The notes under the pieces were generated by a model. The model was given only the letters and a program-made list of their open reading frames with translations, made no database searches and was not told the origin of the DNA. From positions 15,382 through 79,381 of the forward strand of contig CBFIEM010000015.1 of NCBI GenBank assembly GCA_965661625.1: DNA of 64,000 bases. Direction: 5' to 3'. Both the position numbers and the translations under genes were made by a program. This stretch comes from GCA-2705995 sp965661625. GTDB taxonomy: Bacteria > Bacteroidota > Bacteroidia > Flavobacteriales_G > Salibacteraceae. The number at the start of each line of letters is the position of its first letter. Position 1 is the first letter of the stretch. Shown in pieces: positions 36,601 to 46,000 of this stretch.

Positions 36601-37142
36601 CAATCTTCATTCCTGCTGGACAGTACCAAATACCATTGTTCTTCGATGTTCCCGTTGGAATAGATCATCAATTGGGCGTAAATAGTTCGTCTACCATTTC
36701 GATGTATCGCAACTTAAATGGACCAACTTATCCATACACGTTACCCGGTGTATGCAGCATTACGCGATCAAGCGCGAATACGGATCCCTATCAGTACTAT
36801 TATTTCTTTTATAACTGGGTAATTCAAGGAGCTGACTGCGTTTCTGACTTGGCTGAAATCGTTGTAAATGTAGATAATGAATGCACAAACGTAGGGGTAG
36901 ATGAGTATGCACAAATCCAATACTATGTCTACCCAAATCCTGCACGTAGTGCATTTACAATTGATTGGGAAGGAAGTTCAACGAAATCCTTTCAGTTAAC
37001 TACTGTAACTGGTCAGTTAATCGAACAACGACAACTCAGTGGAGGTTCAGCCAATTGGAATGTTTCAGGTCTCTCTGGAGGAATATACTTTATAAGACCT
37101 GTTGGCACAGGTGAACCACCCGTTCGAATTGTAATTCAATAA
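33657..37142 (+). CDS. M4-family (thermolysin-like) metallopeptidase with PKD and CUB domains, T9SS-secreted
   Basis: A 1161-residue secreted zinc protease. After the signal peptide (RRILLAVLAFTALTHTIKA) comes an FTP/PepSY-like propeptide (ITHKRYRQVVQGIPVANSMI). The catalytic domain carries HEIAH with the third ligand in GALNESFSD, and a downstream active-site His in DNGGVHINSGVQNKW. Next are a PKD domain (NWSFGDGNTSTAIAPTHTY), a CUB-like domain (NFDYLEVYNGAS ... ATIIFFSDGG), a second PKD (NWDFGDGNTSTDPDPTHEY), and a tail with YVYPNPARSAFTIDWEG and LSGGIYFIRPVG. A frame extends up to 33528, but the signal peptide starts at 33657 or 33663. It likely digests extracellular protein. Confidence 0.95.
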   Translation: MTMRRILLAVLAFTALTHTIKAEELKGKAAHSLISGSNWIRTSEWSDFPSFISLKPEAQFPNEQFGMWLGSHFKQKGLSIELLEETTDHLGITHKRYRQVVQGIPVANSMINVHIKNGLVYRINGDLFSNLPQDVQPQLSSQAALQTALSFVGASAYKWELPEEEAHLKLEQNDPSATYYPSAKEVFFYDTKAKEAYRCFQFNIYAAAPLSRQLVYVDVASGNIVFSEDKIHHADAVGTAVTKYSGTKTIVADSTFNSFRLRESGRGNGVNTFNMQQGTNHGNAVDFTDADNFWNNVNAAQDEVATDAHWGSEMMYDYLLNVHNRNSIDGNGFALNTYVHYGNNFANAFWDGQRMTYGDGSGNTTPFTTVDIAGHEIAHGLTNFSAGLIYQDQSGALNESFSDIFGTALEIFARPNNNNWLVGEDMGLVIRSMSNPGAYGDPDTYLGNSWYTGTADNGGVHINSGVQNKWFYILTDGEQGTNDLGDAYNVTGIGVIDAAKVAFRNLTVYLTPNSNYPEARFFGILSAIDLFGACTPEVGAVTDAWYAVGVGSPYSPNVIADFDAPNKTNCAAPFEVNFSNYAVNGTSFNWSFGDGNTSTAIAPTHTYAAPGTYDVSLQVDGGTCGADTSVKSAFVVIAPNEPCDIIMPSSGTASTQLDCQGTLLDAGGRSGNYQDNSNSQITIAPPGATTLTLFMNQFDVEAGNNSFCNFDYLEVYNGASTSAPLIGRYCNSNMPPASITTNGEATIIFFSDGGLNNPGFEIDWVCSFPNVPPTVEFTSDGTFDCNGIVEFTDQSLYAPDTWNWDFGDGNTSTDPDPTHEYSESGTYTVTLQASNSFGTGTLSKTAYVTINLAPEPVNDGPYLLCTKLGPTRDIWASSSASGNIEWFDANGNFIALSDTINTGALTGATTFYARETTPGPSNYVGAVDNSIGQGTIFNNDQYLIFDAYTDFRLDSVFVISGQSANRTIELRNSQGTVIEDTTIFIPAGQYQIPLFFDVPVGIDHQLGVNSSSTISMYRNLNGPTYPYTLPGVCSITRSSANTDPYQYYYFFYNWVIQGADCVSDLAEIVVNVDNECTNVGVDEYAQIQYYVYPNPARSAFTIDWEGSSTKSFQLTTVTGQLIEQRQLSGGSANWNVSGLSGGIYFIRPVGTGEPPVRIVIQ

Positions 37143-37147
37143 CAAAC

Positions 37148-37182
37148 AGCAAGGCGTCCAATCGGACGCCTTGCTTATTTTT
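37148..37182 (+). terminator. Rho-independent terminator of the M4 peptidase gene
   Basis: Perfect 12-bp arms (AGCAAGGCGTCC / GGACGCCTTGCT) with a 4-nt AATC loop and a T-rich tail, starting 5 bp behind the stop. Confidence 0.92.
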
Positions 37183-37183
37183 G
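37176..37183 (+). promoter_or_regulatory. -7-like box overlapping the terminator tail, in front of the TSUP gene
   Basis: TATTTTTG is a perfect TAnnTTTG match and ends 6 nt before the ATG at 37190. It coincides with the U-tract of the preceding terminator, so either role alone could explain it. No clear -33 element is seen. Confidence 0.4.
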
Positions 37184-37189
37184 GCCATC

Positions 37190-37957
37190 ATGGAATGGTA
37201 TGAACTAATTGGGTTATCATTAACAGGGTTCCTTGCTGGAATCATAAACACCCTTGCTGGAAGTGGGTCAGTACTCACACTCAGCGCCTTGATGTTGGTT
37301 GGACTACCTCCCACCCTGGCTAATGCTACTAACCGGTTAGGTGTAACCATCCAAACGCTTACCTCTTTGCTGACGTTGCGAAAAAACAGTGACTTCGGAA
37401 CTGAATTTAAAACGAACTGGCCACTCGTAATACCTGCATTTATTGGTGCTTGGCTAGGAGCTCAACTTGCCACTCTGGTTTCAGACCAAACACTCACGTT
37501 CTGGATACTCGCCATCATGACCTTAATCCTCACTACCTTCTTCACTTCTCCCAAATCATGGAAAAGGACTGAAGATCGTGGCATTAAAACTAGCTGGAAA
37601 ACTTACGTTTTACTGCTTGTAGCTGGTAGTTACGCTGGGTTTATTCAGATGGGAGTAGGAATAATTCTGCTTTCAACATTCATTCTTGGTGCCGGGTGGA
37701 CGCTTAAACGCGCAAACTTGTTCAAACAGTTTGTGGTTTTCGGATTAGCGATCATACCTTTAGTTGTTTTTATTGCCAAGGGCATGATCCAATGGGATGT
37801 TGGATTAACCATTGGCATTGGTCAAGGGGTTGGCGGATGGTATGCATCTAAATATTTACTCATCAAACCTCAATTTCAAGACTACATTCGAAAACTTGTA
37901 TTCATATTGGTTTGTCTGGCAATTACCGGAGTAACTTACCAAGCCTTTTTTAACTAA
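37190..37957 (+). CDS. TSUP/TauE-SafE family permease
   Basis: A 255-residue inner-membrane permease of the TauE/SafE (TSUP) family, exporting or importing sulfur-containing or organic anions. It shows the two-repeat pattern with LSLTGFLAGIINTLAGSGSVLTL in the first half (written here as LTGFLAGIINTLAGSGS) and AGSYAGFIQMGVGIILLSTF in the second. Both are typical glycine-rich helix signatures. A TTG at 37181 could add three residues; the ATG at 37190 follows a -7 box by 6 nt. Substrate not determined. The pirin gene starts 2 bp behind. Confidence 0.92.
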   Translation: MEWYELIGLSLTGFLAGIINTLAGSGSVLTLSALMLVGLPPTLANATNRLGVTIQTLTSLLTLRKNSDFGTEFKTNWPLVIPAFIGAWLGAQLATLVSDQTLTFWILAIMTLILTTFFTSPKSWKRTEDRGIKTSWKTYVLLLVAGSYAGFIQMGVGIILLSTFILGAGWTLKRANLFKQFVVFGLAIIPLVVFIAKGMIQWDVGLTIGIGQGVGGWYASKYLLIKPQFQDYIRKLVFILVCLAITGVTYQAFFN

Positions 37958-37959
37958 TT

Positions 37960-38841
37960 ATGTCAAACGAATCATTGATTATTCCAGAAAGAAGCCGCTC
38001 CATTGGCAGTTTCATGGTCGGACGCCTCATTCCATTTTACAAAAAGCGGATGGTTGGACCATTTGCCTTTATCGATCATATGGGTCCTGCAGAATTTGGA
38101 CCAGATTCATACATGGATGTCGATCAGCATCCACATGTTGGGTTGTCTACACTCACCTACCTTTTTGAAGGCGAAATTGAGCATGCCGACAGCATGGGAA
38201 ATAAACAGGTAATTCGTCCTGGTGCGGTAAACTGGATGACTTCAGGAAAAGGAGTAACGCATACCGAACGCACCCCACAAGAATTGCGGAATGGAACTAC
38301 GCATCGCGTTCATGGATACCAAGTGTGGGTTGCCCTTCCAAAATCAAAAGAAGATATTGATCCTACTTTTGCCCACATTGAGCGAGATCTATTACCTACG
38401 TGGACCGATCAGGAGGCTAATTTTACACTCATCGCTGGAGAAGCGTTTGGAAGAAAAAGTCCTGTTCCAGTATACTCCGAGTTATTTATGTTTAAAGTAA
38501 CGTGTAGCCGCCAAACAAAACTGGATTTCAAATCGCTAACAGGTGAATTGGGGATTTGTGTTGTAAAAGGAAGCGTTATTGCCCAAGGTGAAGAAGTACT
38601 TGCTGGAAATTTACTGGTATCCGATTCATGCGATAACTGCGAAACTTGGCTTGAGGCCAATTCTACTATATTGTGTTTTGGAGGGCAACCCTTTGAAGAG
38701 GAACGTTTCATCGACTGGAACTTTGTTGCATCCAGCAAAGAGCGCATTGAAACCGCGAAGAATAAGTGGAAGCGTCGCGCGTTTCCTGAGGTACCCAATG
38801 ACTCGAGCTATGTTCCTTACCCCTCCCCTAAAAAACGTTAA
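37960..38841 (+). CDS. Pirin family protein
   Basis: A 293-residue bicupin of the pirin family. The metal-binding N-terminal cupin is seen in MGPAEFGPDSYMDVDQHPHVGLSTLTY (split: FIDHMGPAEFG, VDQHPHVGLSTLTYLF) with GEIEHADSMGNKQVIRPGAVNWM and TSGKGVTHTERTP. The C-terminal cupin includes FGGQPFEEERFIDWNFVASS. Bacterial pirins bind Fe or other metals and include quercetinases and regulators; the role here is unknown. It is 2 bp behind the TSUP permease, likely co-transcribed. Its last 4 bp overlap the convergent lipoprotein gene. Confidence 0.93.
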   Translation: MSNESLIIPERSRSIGSFMVGRLIPFYKKRMVGPFAFIDHMGPAEFGPDSYMDVDQHPHVGLSTLTYLFEGEIEHADSMGNKQVIRPGAVNWMTSGKGVTHTERTPQELRNGTTHRVHGYQVWVALPKSKEDIDPTFAHIERDLLPTWTDQEANFTLIAGEAFGRKSPVPVYSELFMFKVTCSRQTKLDFKSLTGELGICVVKGSVIAQGEEVLAGNLLVSDSCDNCETWLEANSTILCFGGQPFEEERFIDWNFVASSKERIETAKNKWKRRAFPEVPNDSSYVPYPSPKKR

Positions 38842-39527
38842 TTCCGATTTTTATACCTGAAGAAAAATTTCTCGAAATCAAATTGTTGCTGGGCGATATC
38901 AACATTCATTTTTGGAGAAATATAAAACGCCATGTTTGGATACTGGCCGTAATTAATCCAAAATTCATTCGTCACATTGTCTACCAAAAAATGGACTGGT
39001 AATGCTAAACTATCTTGTAACTTTCTCGCCAATTCAATTCGCTCGTTCATAAGCTGAGGCTGGTCAGCACGAACACCTGCTTTAGCCAGCGAATCTATTA
39101 CCCAAACACGATTTGGGCTGTAAGGACTAACCGTATCTGAAGGATGTGCTTCAAGGGTATGAACGAAGTAAATGGGTAGAGCATCACCAACTGAATCAAC
39201 GAGCATTTTCATTTCAACTGCATGCTCATGGGTAAAGTTGCATGTATATGAACCCGTTAAAAAAATTGCACCATTTGAATGGGTTAAGTCTCCAAGACTC
39301 ACCATTTGTCCTTCAAGATCAATTAATTGTACATCAGCAGCCGAATCACCAGCATTAACCTGTTTGGCATTAACAACTTTAAAACCTCTTCGTTCAGGAT
39401 CAAAGGATTGACTTATGCGTAAAGGATCTGGCTCCAAGTCGGATTCATTATTCGGGGAACAACTTGCAACACATGCAATCACAACAAAACACATGAAAAT
39501 CCACTTTACAAGGGGGATTGGATTCAT
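38838..39527 (-). CDS. Deiodinase-like thioredoxin-fold lipoprotein
   Basis: A 229-residue lipoprotein with the lipobox VIACVASC. The mature part looks like the iodothyronine-deiodinase/redoxin branch of the thioredoxin superfamily: AADVQLIDLEGQMVSLGDL, then GAIFLTGSYTCNFTHEHAVEM at the place of the deiodinase active site, and YFVHTLEAHPSDT, which recalls the family's conserved EAHPSD motif. Only one cysteine is in the active-site loop, and the selenocysteine seen in animal deiodinases is not suggested. Iodine chemistry should not be assumed; a thiol redox or peroxidase-like role is as likely. Convergent with pirin. Confidence 0.75.
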   Translation of the reverse strand: MNPIPLVKWIFMCFVVIACVASCSPNNESDLEPDPLRISQSFDPERRGFKVVNAKQVNAGDSAADVQLIDLEGQMVSLGDLTHSNGAIFLTGSYTCNFTHEHAVEMKMLVDSVGDALPIYFVHTLEAHPSDTVSPYSPNRVWVIDSLAKAGVRADQPQLMNERIELARKLQDSLALPVHFLVDNVTNEFWINYGQYPNMAFYISPKMNVDIAQQQFDFEKFFFRYKNRN

Positions 39528-39699
39528 AGTCTTCTAATAGGTATTTTTTCGCACTAACGTAACCGTCTTGAGCTAGGTTTGGTTCAACACAAAATGAATT
39601 TTGGAAGCTCACAGTGAAGGTAGCACTTCAGTCCATGCTTTGCACATCTCCCTTATCATTTACTGGATAATTGTACCTTGAAGGTATATAAAGCATTTC

Positions 39700-40275
39700 A
39701 TGACGGCAAAAGAAGCACTCAAGTTCCTTAAGGATGGCAATAAAAGATACATCAACGGCAACCTAAAACATCCTCATACGGATACTACCTATCGCGACTC
39801 CCTTCAAGAGTCTCAACAGCCTTTTGCAGTAGTTTTAAGCTGCGCCGATTCGCGTGTTGTGCCTGAACTTCTTTTCGACCAAGGCCTTGGAGACCTTTTC
39901 GTAATACGTGTTGCTGGTAATGTGGCTAAAGACAAAGTCATCGGAAGCATTGAATATGCCGTTAAGTTCCTAAACTCAAAGCTCATTGTGGTATTGGGTC
40001 ACGAAAACTGCGGTGCTGTCCAAGCTTCCTTAAGCGATGCCGATCCAGGAGGCCACATTGGAGCCATTATAGAGCGCATTAAGCCAGCTGTTTACATGGC
40101 CCGAAGGATGAAAGGAGATATCCTGACCAATGCCATAAAAATTAATGCCCAAGTCATCGGAGAAGAACTTAAGGATTCCCAGCCCATCTTAAATGACGCT
40201 GTTAAATCTGCAGGAGTGGAGATTGTTTCTGCATATTACAAACTAAGCACAGGTGAGGTAGAGTTTTTTGATTAA
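39700..40275 (+). CDS. Beta-class carbonic anhydrase
   Basis: Catalyses the interconversion of CO2 and bicarbonate in the cytosol. Zinc ligands and the catalytic dyad are intact: CADSR (Cys, Asp, Arg) and GHENCGAV (His, Cys). Other blocks: LLFDQGLGDLFVIRVAGN and IGSIEYAVKFLNSKLIVVLG. The 191 residues are in the normal range. It stands alone between a divergent lipoprotein gene (172 bp gap) and a convergent methyltransferase pseudogene. No signal peptide, so it probably supplies bicarbonate to biosynthetic carboxylases. Confidence 0.95.
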   Translation: MTAKEALKFLKDGNKRYINGNLKHPHTDTTYRDSLQESQQPFAVVLSCADSRVVPELLFDQGLGDLFVIRVAGNVAKDKVIGSIEYAVKFLNSKLIVVLGHENCGAVQASLSDADPGGHIGAIIERIKPAVYMARRMKGDILTNAIKINAQVIGEELKDSQPILNDAVKSAGVEIVSAYYKLSTGEVEFFD

Positions 40276-40419
40276 ATCAGCTGTTAGGGCGCCCCTTTTT
40301 TCTCCTAAAAAAGGTCAGGTCTTCCGCTGTAGTTTTTATTGGCTCGCGCATTAAAAAGCTGCCGCTGCAACCCTTGGCGCAACTCAATTCCATTCCAGCT
40401 GATTAAACGAAGTATGCAG

Positions 40420-41274
40420 TTATGCTTTTGTAGCTACAACATGATGATAGCCCATAAGCTTTTTGTGATAGCACAAGTAAAGGGCCCAACCATGTTCTGG
40501 ATGACGCCTGCTGAAATGATATTTGGTAGGGAACACAAGGGTATAAAGGGGAATGGTAATAATCCCGGCTAATGCGCGCCTGAACATTATTTGAACTGTT
40601 CTTTTTATCCCTGCAGTCAAGTCTTCAATTCGGGTATCCTTAAAGCCACAATGCGTTAGTTGGTCTCGCAATTCTTCTTGGGTATCAATCGTTGAAACAG
40701 CAACCCTATGCAACCACCAGTTCAACCAACGTTGCTGATTTTTTGCTGTACCTCGTTGCGTTTTGTAATATTCGAGCATTACGATCTTCCCTCCTGGTTT
40801 AAGGATTCGATTTGCCTCTTTCAATACCTGCGATTTATCCGAAGCATGGCACAAACTCTCGACAAAGTAAACCAGGTCAAAAGAATTACTTTCAAAGTTG
40901 GTGTTTGTGTAATCTTGAATGGATAGTTTAACTTGATCTTCTAAGTTTGCCTCGCGAATAAACCGTTCACCAAGCTCAATCTGTTTTTTACTTAAGGTGA
41001 TTCCCGCTACTTCACAACCTTAAGCATGTGCTAAATGCATCGCTACTCTTCCAATGCCACTTCCCGCGTCTAAGGCATACATTGGTTCTCCCTTGGTTAT
41101 GTGCTCTCCAACCTTCTCGTTTAAATTTACAATGGCTTCGCTTAAGTTTTTAGTTTCAGGGTACCACAACCCAAAATGAACACCTTTAGCCTTATTTAAG
41201 TTCCAGCCAACTTGATAGTGTAACAAGGTATGGTTGTAATATGTGGTAATTTCCTTTTAGTTAAACTTTTTCAT
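40420..41274 (-). pseudogene. SAM-dependent methyltransferase with two in-frame TAA stops
   Basis: A 285-codon frame for a class I methyltransferase of the sterol/tocopherol/PfaB-like (cyclopropane-like) type. From the ATG at 41274 it reads MKKFN, TAA, KEITTYYNHTLLHYQVGWN, the SAM motif YALDAGSGIGRVAMHLAHA, a second TAA (41020-41022), GCEVAGITLSKKQIELGE, then SFDLVYFVESLCHASDK, ILKPGGKIVMLEYYK and an intact C-terminus. There is no frameshift: the two stops are the only damage. The second replaces the residue that is usually a tyrosine or similar in A-Y-GCEV. It therefore looks recently inactivated, unless stops are read through. A shortened C-terminal frame (40420-40854) remains open. Confidence 0.85.
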
Positions 41275-41354
41275 GCTGTTCCATTCAGTAAAGCGAAGGT
41301 ATTGTTTTTGCCATATACACGTTCACAAAATAAGCTGGTAATACGCTCAACCGG

Positions 41355-42875
41355 TTACATGTGGTGCACCACAAGGGTTGCTACAAATGTATTTCCATGT
41401 TCATTTACACGAATAAAATAGTATCCATTTGACAGGTCACTCACATCCATGTTTATTGCATCACCGTTTAATCCGTCGTCCTGATAGACACAAGTACCCA
41501 TACTACTAAACACAGAAACTGAAGCATTTGCAAGTGGCGATGGAAAAGAAAACCTTACGTGATTGCTTGCTGGATTTGGCATTGCATAGACTTTTGTGGG
41601 CTCACAACACGTTGGAGCTAGTGACGTAGTGAACCCCATATTAAAGCGGACTAGAGCAACATCTAGCGCACCCCAAAACCCAACTTGTCCTGCCAGTACC
41701 AGTTTACCATCAACCTGAAAAATAGAACTCGTGGCTGATGAAGGAAATGTATCAAATGCAGTAATAGAAACGCCATTGCTACCAAAAGATGTGTCAAGGT
41801 CACCTGCAGAATCGAATCTCGTTGCAGCCATCCGTGCAAATCCATTGTTATCAAAACTCCGACCTACAACAATTGCCTTACCGCTAGGTTGAAGGTTCAG
41901 ATCGAATCCCATACTTGAATCTCCAACCCGATGAATTGCCTCTCCATTAACCCCATATGCGCTATCCAAAACACCATTTACGTCAAACTTAATTGCCAAC
42001 AATTTTCTGCCCACTAAAATTTCAGAAAGGTGTCCGCCCAACCAAAGGGAATCGTTGTTACCTACTATTCCCTCCGACAATGAGCATGGTAAGCTTAAAT
42101 CTATTTTTATCCTTCCCGAGGTGCCAAATGATGAATCCAGAGTTCCGTCTGGAAAGTAGCGCTCCATGATCACATCGCCTATTGAATCCCCGGCAAGGAT
42201 AAAGTTATTGGTAGATTGGACCATTAAAGCAGCTGCCGTGCCGCGACTTCCTATTAAAACACCACCATTGCCAAAGCTGGGGTCTAAGGAACCATTTGGT
42301 AAATAGCGCAATGCGATAAGGTGGCGCTGATCGCCTGATGATTGATTGGCATCACCCATCACTAATAATTTCCCATCGGATAAATACGCAATATCCACGA
42401 TGCGTTCGCTATAGTAATTCGGAATATCCGTAACCACTTTACCTCCATTACCAAAGCTCGAATCTAGTGTTCCGTCTGATAAAAAGCGCATTAACAATGC
42501 ATCAAAATGTGAGGCACCACCTGCAACAAGTTTAAAGTCTGCCTGCTCAGTTAACGCGTAAGCCTTAACATTAGCACCGTTAAAACCTGCATCTACGCGA
42601 CCTCCATTACCAAATTGAGGATTGTATGTTCCATCCGGATTAAGTTGAACTAAAAAAAGCTTTTGATCGCCACTTGTTCCAGTTGCAGAGCCTAAGACAG
42701 CCAAGTTTCCGTCAGCCAATTGCATCACATCTGAAGTTTGGTCATTTGTAATTGTTGACAAACGCACAAGCCCATTCAACCCGAAGGATGAATCATAAGC
42801 ACTTTGTTGAGCTACTGCATTTATGGAAATCAGAACACCAACAAGAAAGAAAAACTGAGCACTAGAAAAGGACAT
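41355..42875 (-). CDS. T9SS-secreted delta-60 repeat protein
   Basis: A 506-residue secreted beta-propeller-like protein built from repeated delta-60 units (each about 55-60 residues; for example GTLDSSFGNGGKVVTD, GSLDPSFGNGGVLIG, GDLDTSFGSNGVSITA), seven or so in all. The C-terminus is a sorting tail (VYAMPNPASNHVRFSFPS ... LSNGYYFIRVNEHG). The signal peptide is MSFSSAQFFFLVGVLISIN-AVAQ. Start choice: a perfect -7 box (42881-42888) ends 5 nt before the ATG at 42875; the frame's earlier methionines lie at or above the box. Function unknown; such proteins are usually surface-exposed. Confidence 0.88.
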   Translation of the reverse strand: MSFSSAQFFFLVGVLISINAVAQQSAYDSSFGLNGLVRLSTITNDQTSDVMQLADGNLAVLGSATGTSGDQKLFLVQLNPDGTYNPQFGNGGRVDAGFNGANVKAYALTEQADFKLVAGGASHFDALLMRFLSDGTLDSSFGNGGKVVTDIPNYYSERIVDIAYLSDGKLLVMGDANQSSGDQRHLIALRYLPNGSLDPSFGNGGVLIGSRGTAAALMVQSTNNFILAGDSIGDVIMERYFPDGTLDSSFGTSGRIKIDLSLPCSLSEGIVGNNDSLWLGGHLSEILVGRKLLAIKFDVNGVLDSAYGVNGEAIHRVGDSSMGFDLNLQPSGKAIVVGRSFDNNGFARMAATRFDSAGDLDTSFGSNGVSITAFDTFPSSATSSIFQVDGKLVLAGQVGFWGALDVALVRFNMGFTTSLAPTCCEPTKVYAMPNPASNHVRFSFPSPLANASVSVFSSMGTCVYQDDGLNGDAINMDVSDLSNGYYFIRVNEHGNTFVATLVVHHM

Positions 42876-42880
42876 CATAT

Positions 42881-42888
42881 CAAATTTA
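42881..42888 (-). promoter_or_regulatory. -7 box of the delta-60 protein gene
   Basis: TAAATTTG on the minus strand, perfect consensus, 5 nt before the chosen ATG. Confidence 0.55.
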
Positions 42889-43019
42889 GGTTTCACGAAG
42901 AAGACGAAAAAAAAAGAAATAAGTCAGCGCAATTAGAAAATGGTATGCTTTGGCAGCTTATTGATCAAATCTTAAACTTTATGGTATCTTTTCTCCTTGA
43001 TAATTACACCAAATCCAAG

Positions 43020-46000
43020 ATGAACATTACCCTCACCCGCTTTCTCGCTATTACTGTTTTTTGTGTAAGTTTTGTTTCGCTAGTAGCTCAAAACGCTGCA
43101 CAGAGATTTGAAAACCAACTTGATCAGATTCGTGCAGATCAGGCTGAGTATGACAATCAAAAACTGTGGTGCTACCTAAAGTTTGCAGATGTTCCCACAG
43201 CAGCTCAGCGTGCGCTTCTTGTGGAGTCTCATGTAGCGTTAATGCAATACGAGCCAGACTTAACCTGGTTCGCAAATTTTCCAACGTCTACCAGTTCTTC
43301 AACTTTGATAGCTGCAGGCGTTGTAAAGCTTAAGGTTAAACCGCTACACCAAAAAATTGATGGACGCATTTTGAGCCATACAGTACCTCACTACGCCAAA
43401 ATAGCTGGAGGAGTGAAAGCAAACATTACAGTGGGCACCGTAAAAAACTACACATCCATTCTTGCCCAATTCGCTGAGCTAAATATATCAGTTGAGAGCA
43501 CGTTTGAACCGCTTGGTATTTTAACGGTATCTGGCAATGATTCAGCTTTAAAGCAAGCTGCTAAACTTCCTTTTGTCATTTACATCGAACTTCCTGAACC
43601 TCCTGCAGAGTTGGAGATTGAAAATGAAATGACCATGACGCGTGGACCTTACATCAACGGTTACTACAACTTGGATGGTCTCAATGGCGAAGGCGTCTCT
43701 ATTGCTGTTAATGAAGGTGGAACAGTAGACAGCATTTACAGTCCCGATTTTAAAAATAGACTAGATCGATCATTGGAGTCTGGAACTGCAAGTGGACATA
43801 AAACTGGTGTAAGTTGGCGAATGGCCTCTGCTGGAAATATTAATCCAATTCATAGAGGACAGGCTTGGGGAGCTGATCTTTCTTCGGGTGGAATCAACTT
43901 TACTAACGCTGCGATTGCAAATGTGAACATTGTGAACAATTCTTTTGGTTACGGCTGCATTACTACAAATACAACCTACAACTCGGCCGCTGCCACAAAC
44001 GATTTTCTCGTTCATAATTATGAGCGATTTATGATTACCTATTCATGCGGAAATATAGGTAACTCAGGTTGCGCTACTTATGGAGCCGGACCGGGTTGGG
44101 GAAACATTACTGGATTGGTGAAATCTGCTAAGAATATTTTTGCTGTTGGTGCCATGAACACGAGCGACCAACTTACGGCATTTAGTAGCAGGGGACCGGC
44201 TATGGATGGACGTATCTTGCCTGATATTACTGCAACAGGACCAGGCGGCACATCGCATGCATCTCCAAATTTAGCTGGCGTAAACGCATTGCTTATTGAA
44301 GCATACCGGAATGCCAATTCCAACATGTGGCCTAATTCGGGACTGATAAAAGGCATCATTTTGAATACTGCAGATGATATCGAAAATCCCGGACCCGATT
44401 ACAAAACAGGTTTTGGCCGCATTAATGCGAGGCGAGCGTTAACTGTAATTGACAATAATCAATTCTTAACCGACAGTGTAGCAAATACCGCCATCAATAC
44501 ACATAACATCACTGTTCCCACTGGTGTAAGCAAGTTGAAAGTAACCGTTTATTGGACAGATAAAGAAGCCACTGCTGGAATCACAGGCAAAACATTGGTT
44601 AATAACTTAGATGCACGTATTCAAAGTCCATCGGGTACTTGGACCATGCCTTGGGTTTTAAACCCGTTCCCCCACCCCGACAGTTTAAACGCATTTGCAG
44701 TACGTGCAACAGACACCCTCAACAACGTTGAACTCATCACCCTAGAGAATCCATCAGCTGGAAGCTATACCGTTGAGGTAAATGGCGCCTTGGTTCCATT
44801 TGGACCTCAGAAGTATCAGGTTATTTACAGTTTTGTTTACGACTCCATAACCGTAATATATCCCAGAGGTGGCGAAGGACTTGTACCCGGAGAAAGCCGT
44901 CACATCCGCTGGGATGCATTTAGTACCAGTCAAACTTTTGACTTAGATTATTCTGCAGACAGTGGAACAACGTGGCAGTCCATTGCTACTGGGCTTGATA
45001 GTGCTGCTCGATCTTACAATTGGAGCATTCCTACTACCTATTCTGGAAAACACTTGGTACGTGTAACGCGCGGAAGCATGAGCGCAACAAGTCATGATCC
45101 ATTTACAGTTGCTGACCCTCCCACTAATTTAGCATTGGTTTGGCGTTGTGCAGATTCAGCCATTTTTTCATGGGATTCTGTACCTGGAGCACTTGGGTAC
45201 CGCGTATACCGATTGGCCAATAAGTTTATGGATACCGTTATGTTTACCACAGATACGTATGCACTGCTTCAAAACCTTTCTTCAACAGAAAGGGAGTGGG
45301 TTACGGTACAAACTGTTCTTCCAGACAATGGGTCAAGCCGAAGGGCAATTGCTATTGGCATCGAACCCGGAAATACTAACTGTATTGGAAATGATTTAGC
45401 AATTGATCGTATTTTAAGTCCATCAGCAGGCTACTACCCCAGCTGTTTTGTGGGAGACGCGATGGACCTGGTTATCCAAGTCATAAATACAGGCACTTCT
45501 TCCCTGAATTATATACCCATTGCGTTTACCATTAATGGGGGAACACCAAACCACGACACCATTTTCACTCCGCTAAACTCCGCTGCTCAAAATTCAATAT
45601 CATATCCATTGGCATTTACACTACAAAATGGTTTAAACACACTGCGCGTTTGGTCCACCTACCCTGGTGATGCTAATGCAACCAACGACACCCTAGAAAT
45701 AACCCTAAATACATACCTGAGTAATTCCATTACCTTGCCGTATACCCAAAATTTTGATGCGTTTAATACCTGTTCAACAGCTTGGGGATGTGCTTCTATT
45801 GCATGTGGTTTAAGTCAAGGTTGGTATAATTTGCTCAATACAACTGTAGATAGCATTGACTGGCGAACACACTCAGGAGCTACTGGCTCTGGTGGAACGG
45901 GACCATCTACCGACCATACTTCAGGAAATGGGAACTACTTGTATTTAGAAGGTAGTGGTAATGGTGGAAGTGGATGTCAGAATAAAGAGGCCCTACTCCA

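Noticed and set aside
40287..40314. Terminator of the carbonic anhydrase gene (GGGCGCCC followed by T6, and CCTTTTTT/AAAAAAGG)
   Set aside because: The GC palindrome has no room for a loop, and the second stem is almost only A:T; too weak to call.
40339..40572. 77-codon plus-strand frame
   Set aside because: Mostly antisense to the methyltransferase pseudogene; no supporting features.
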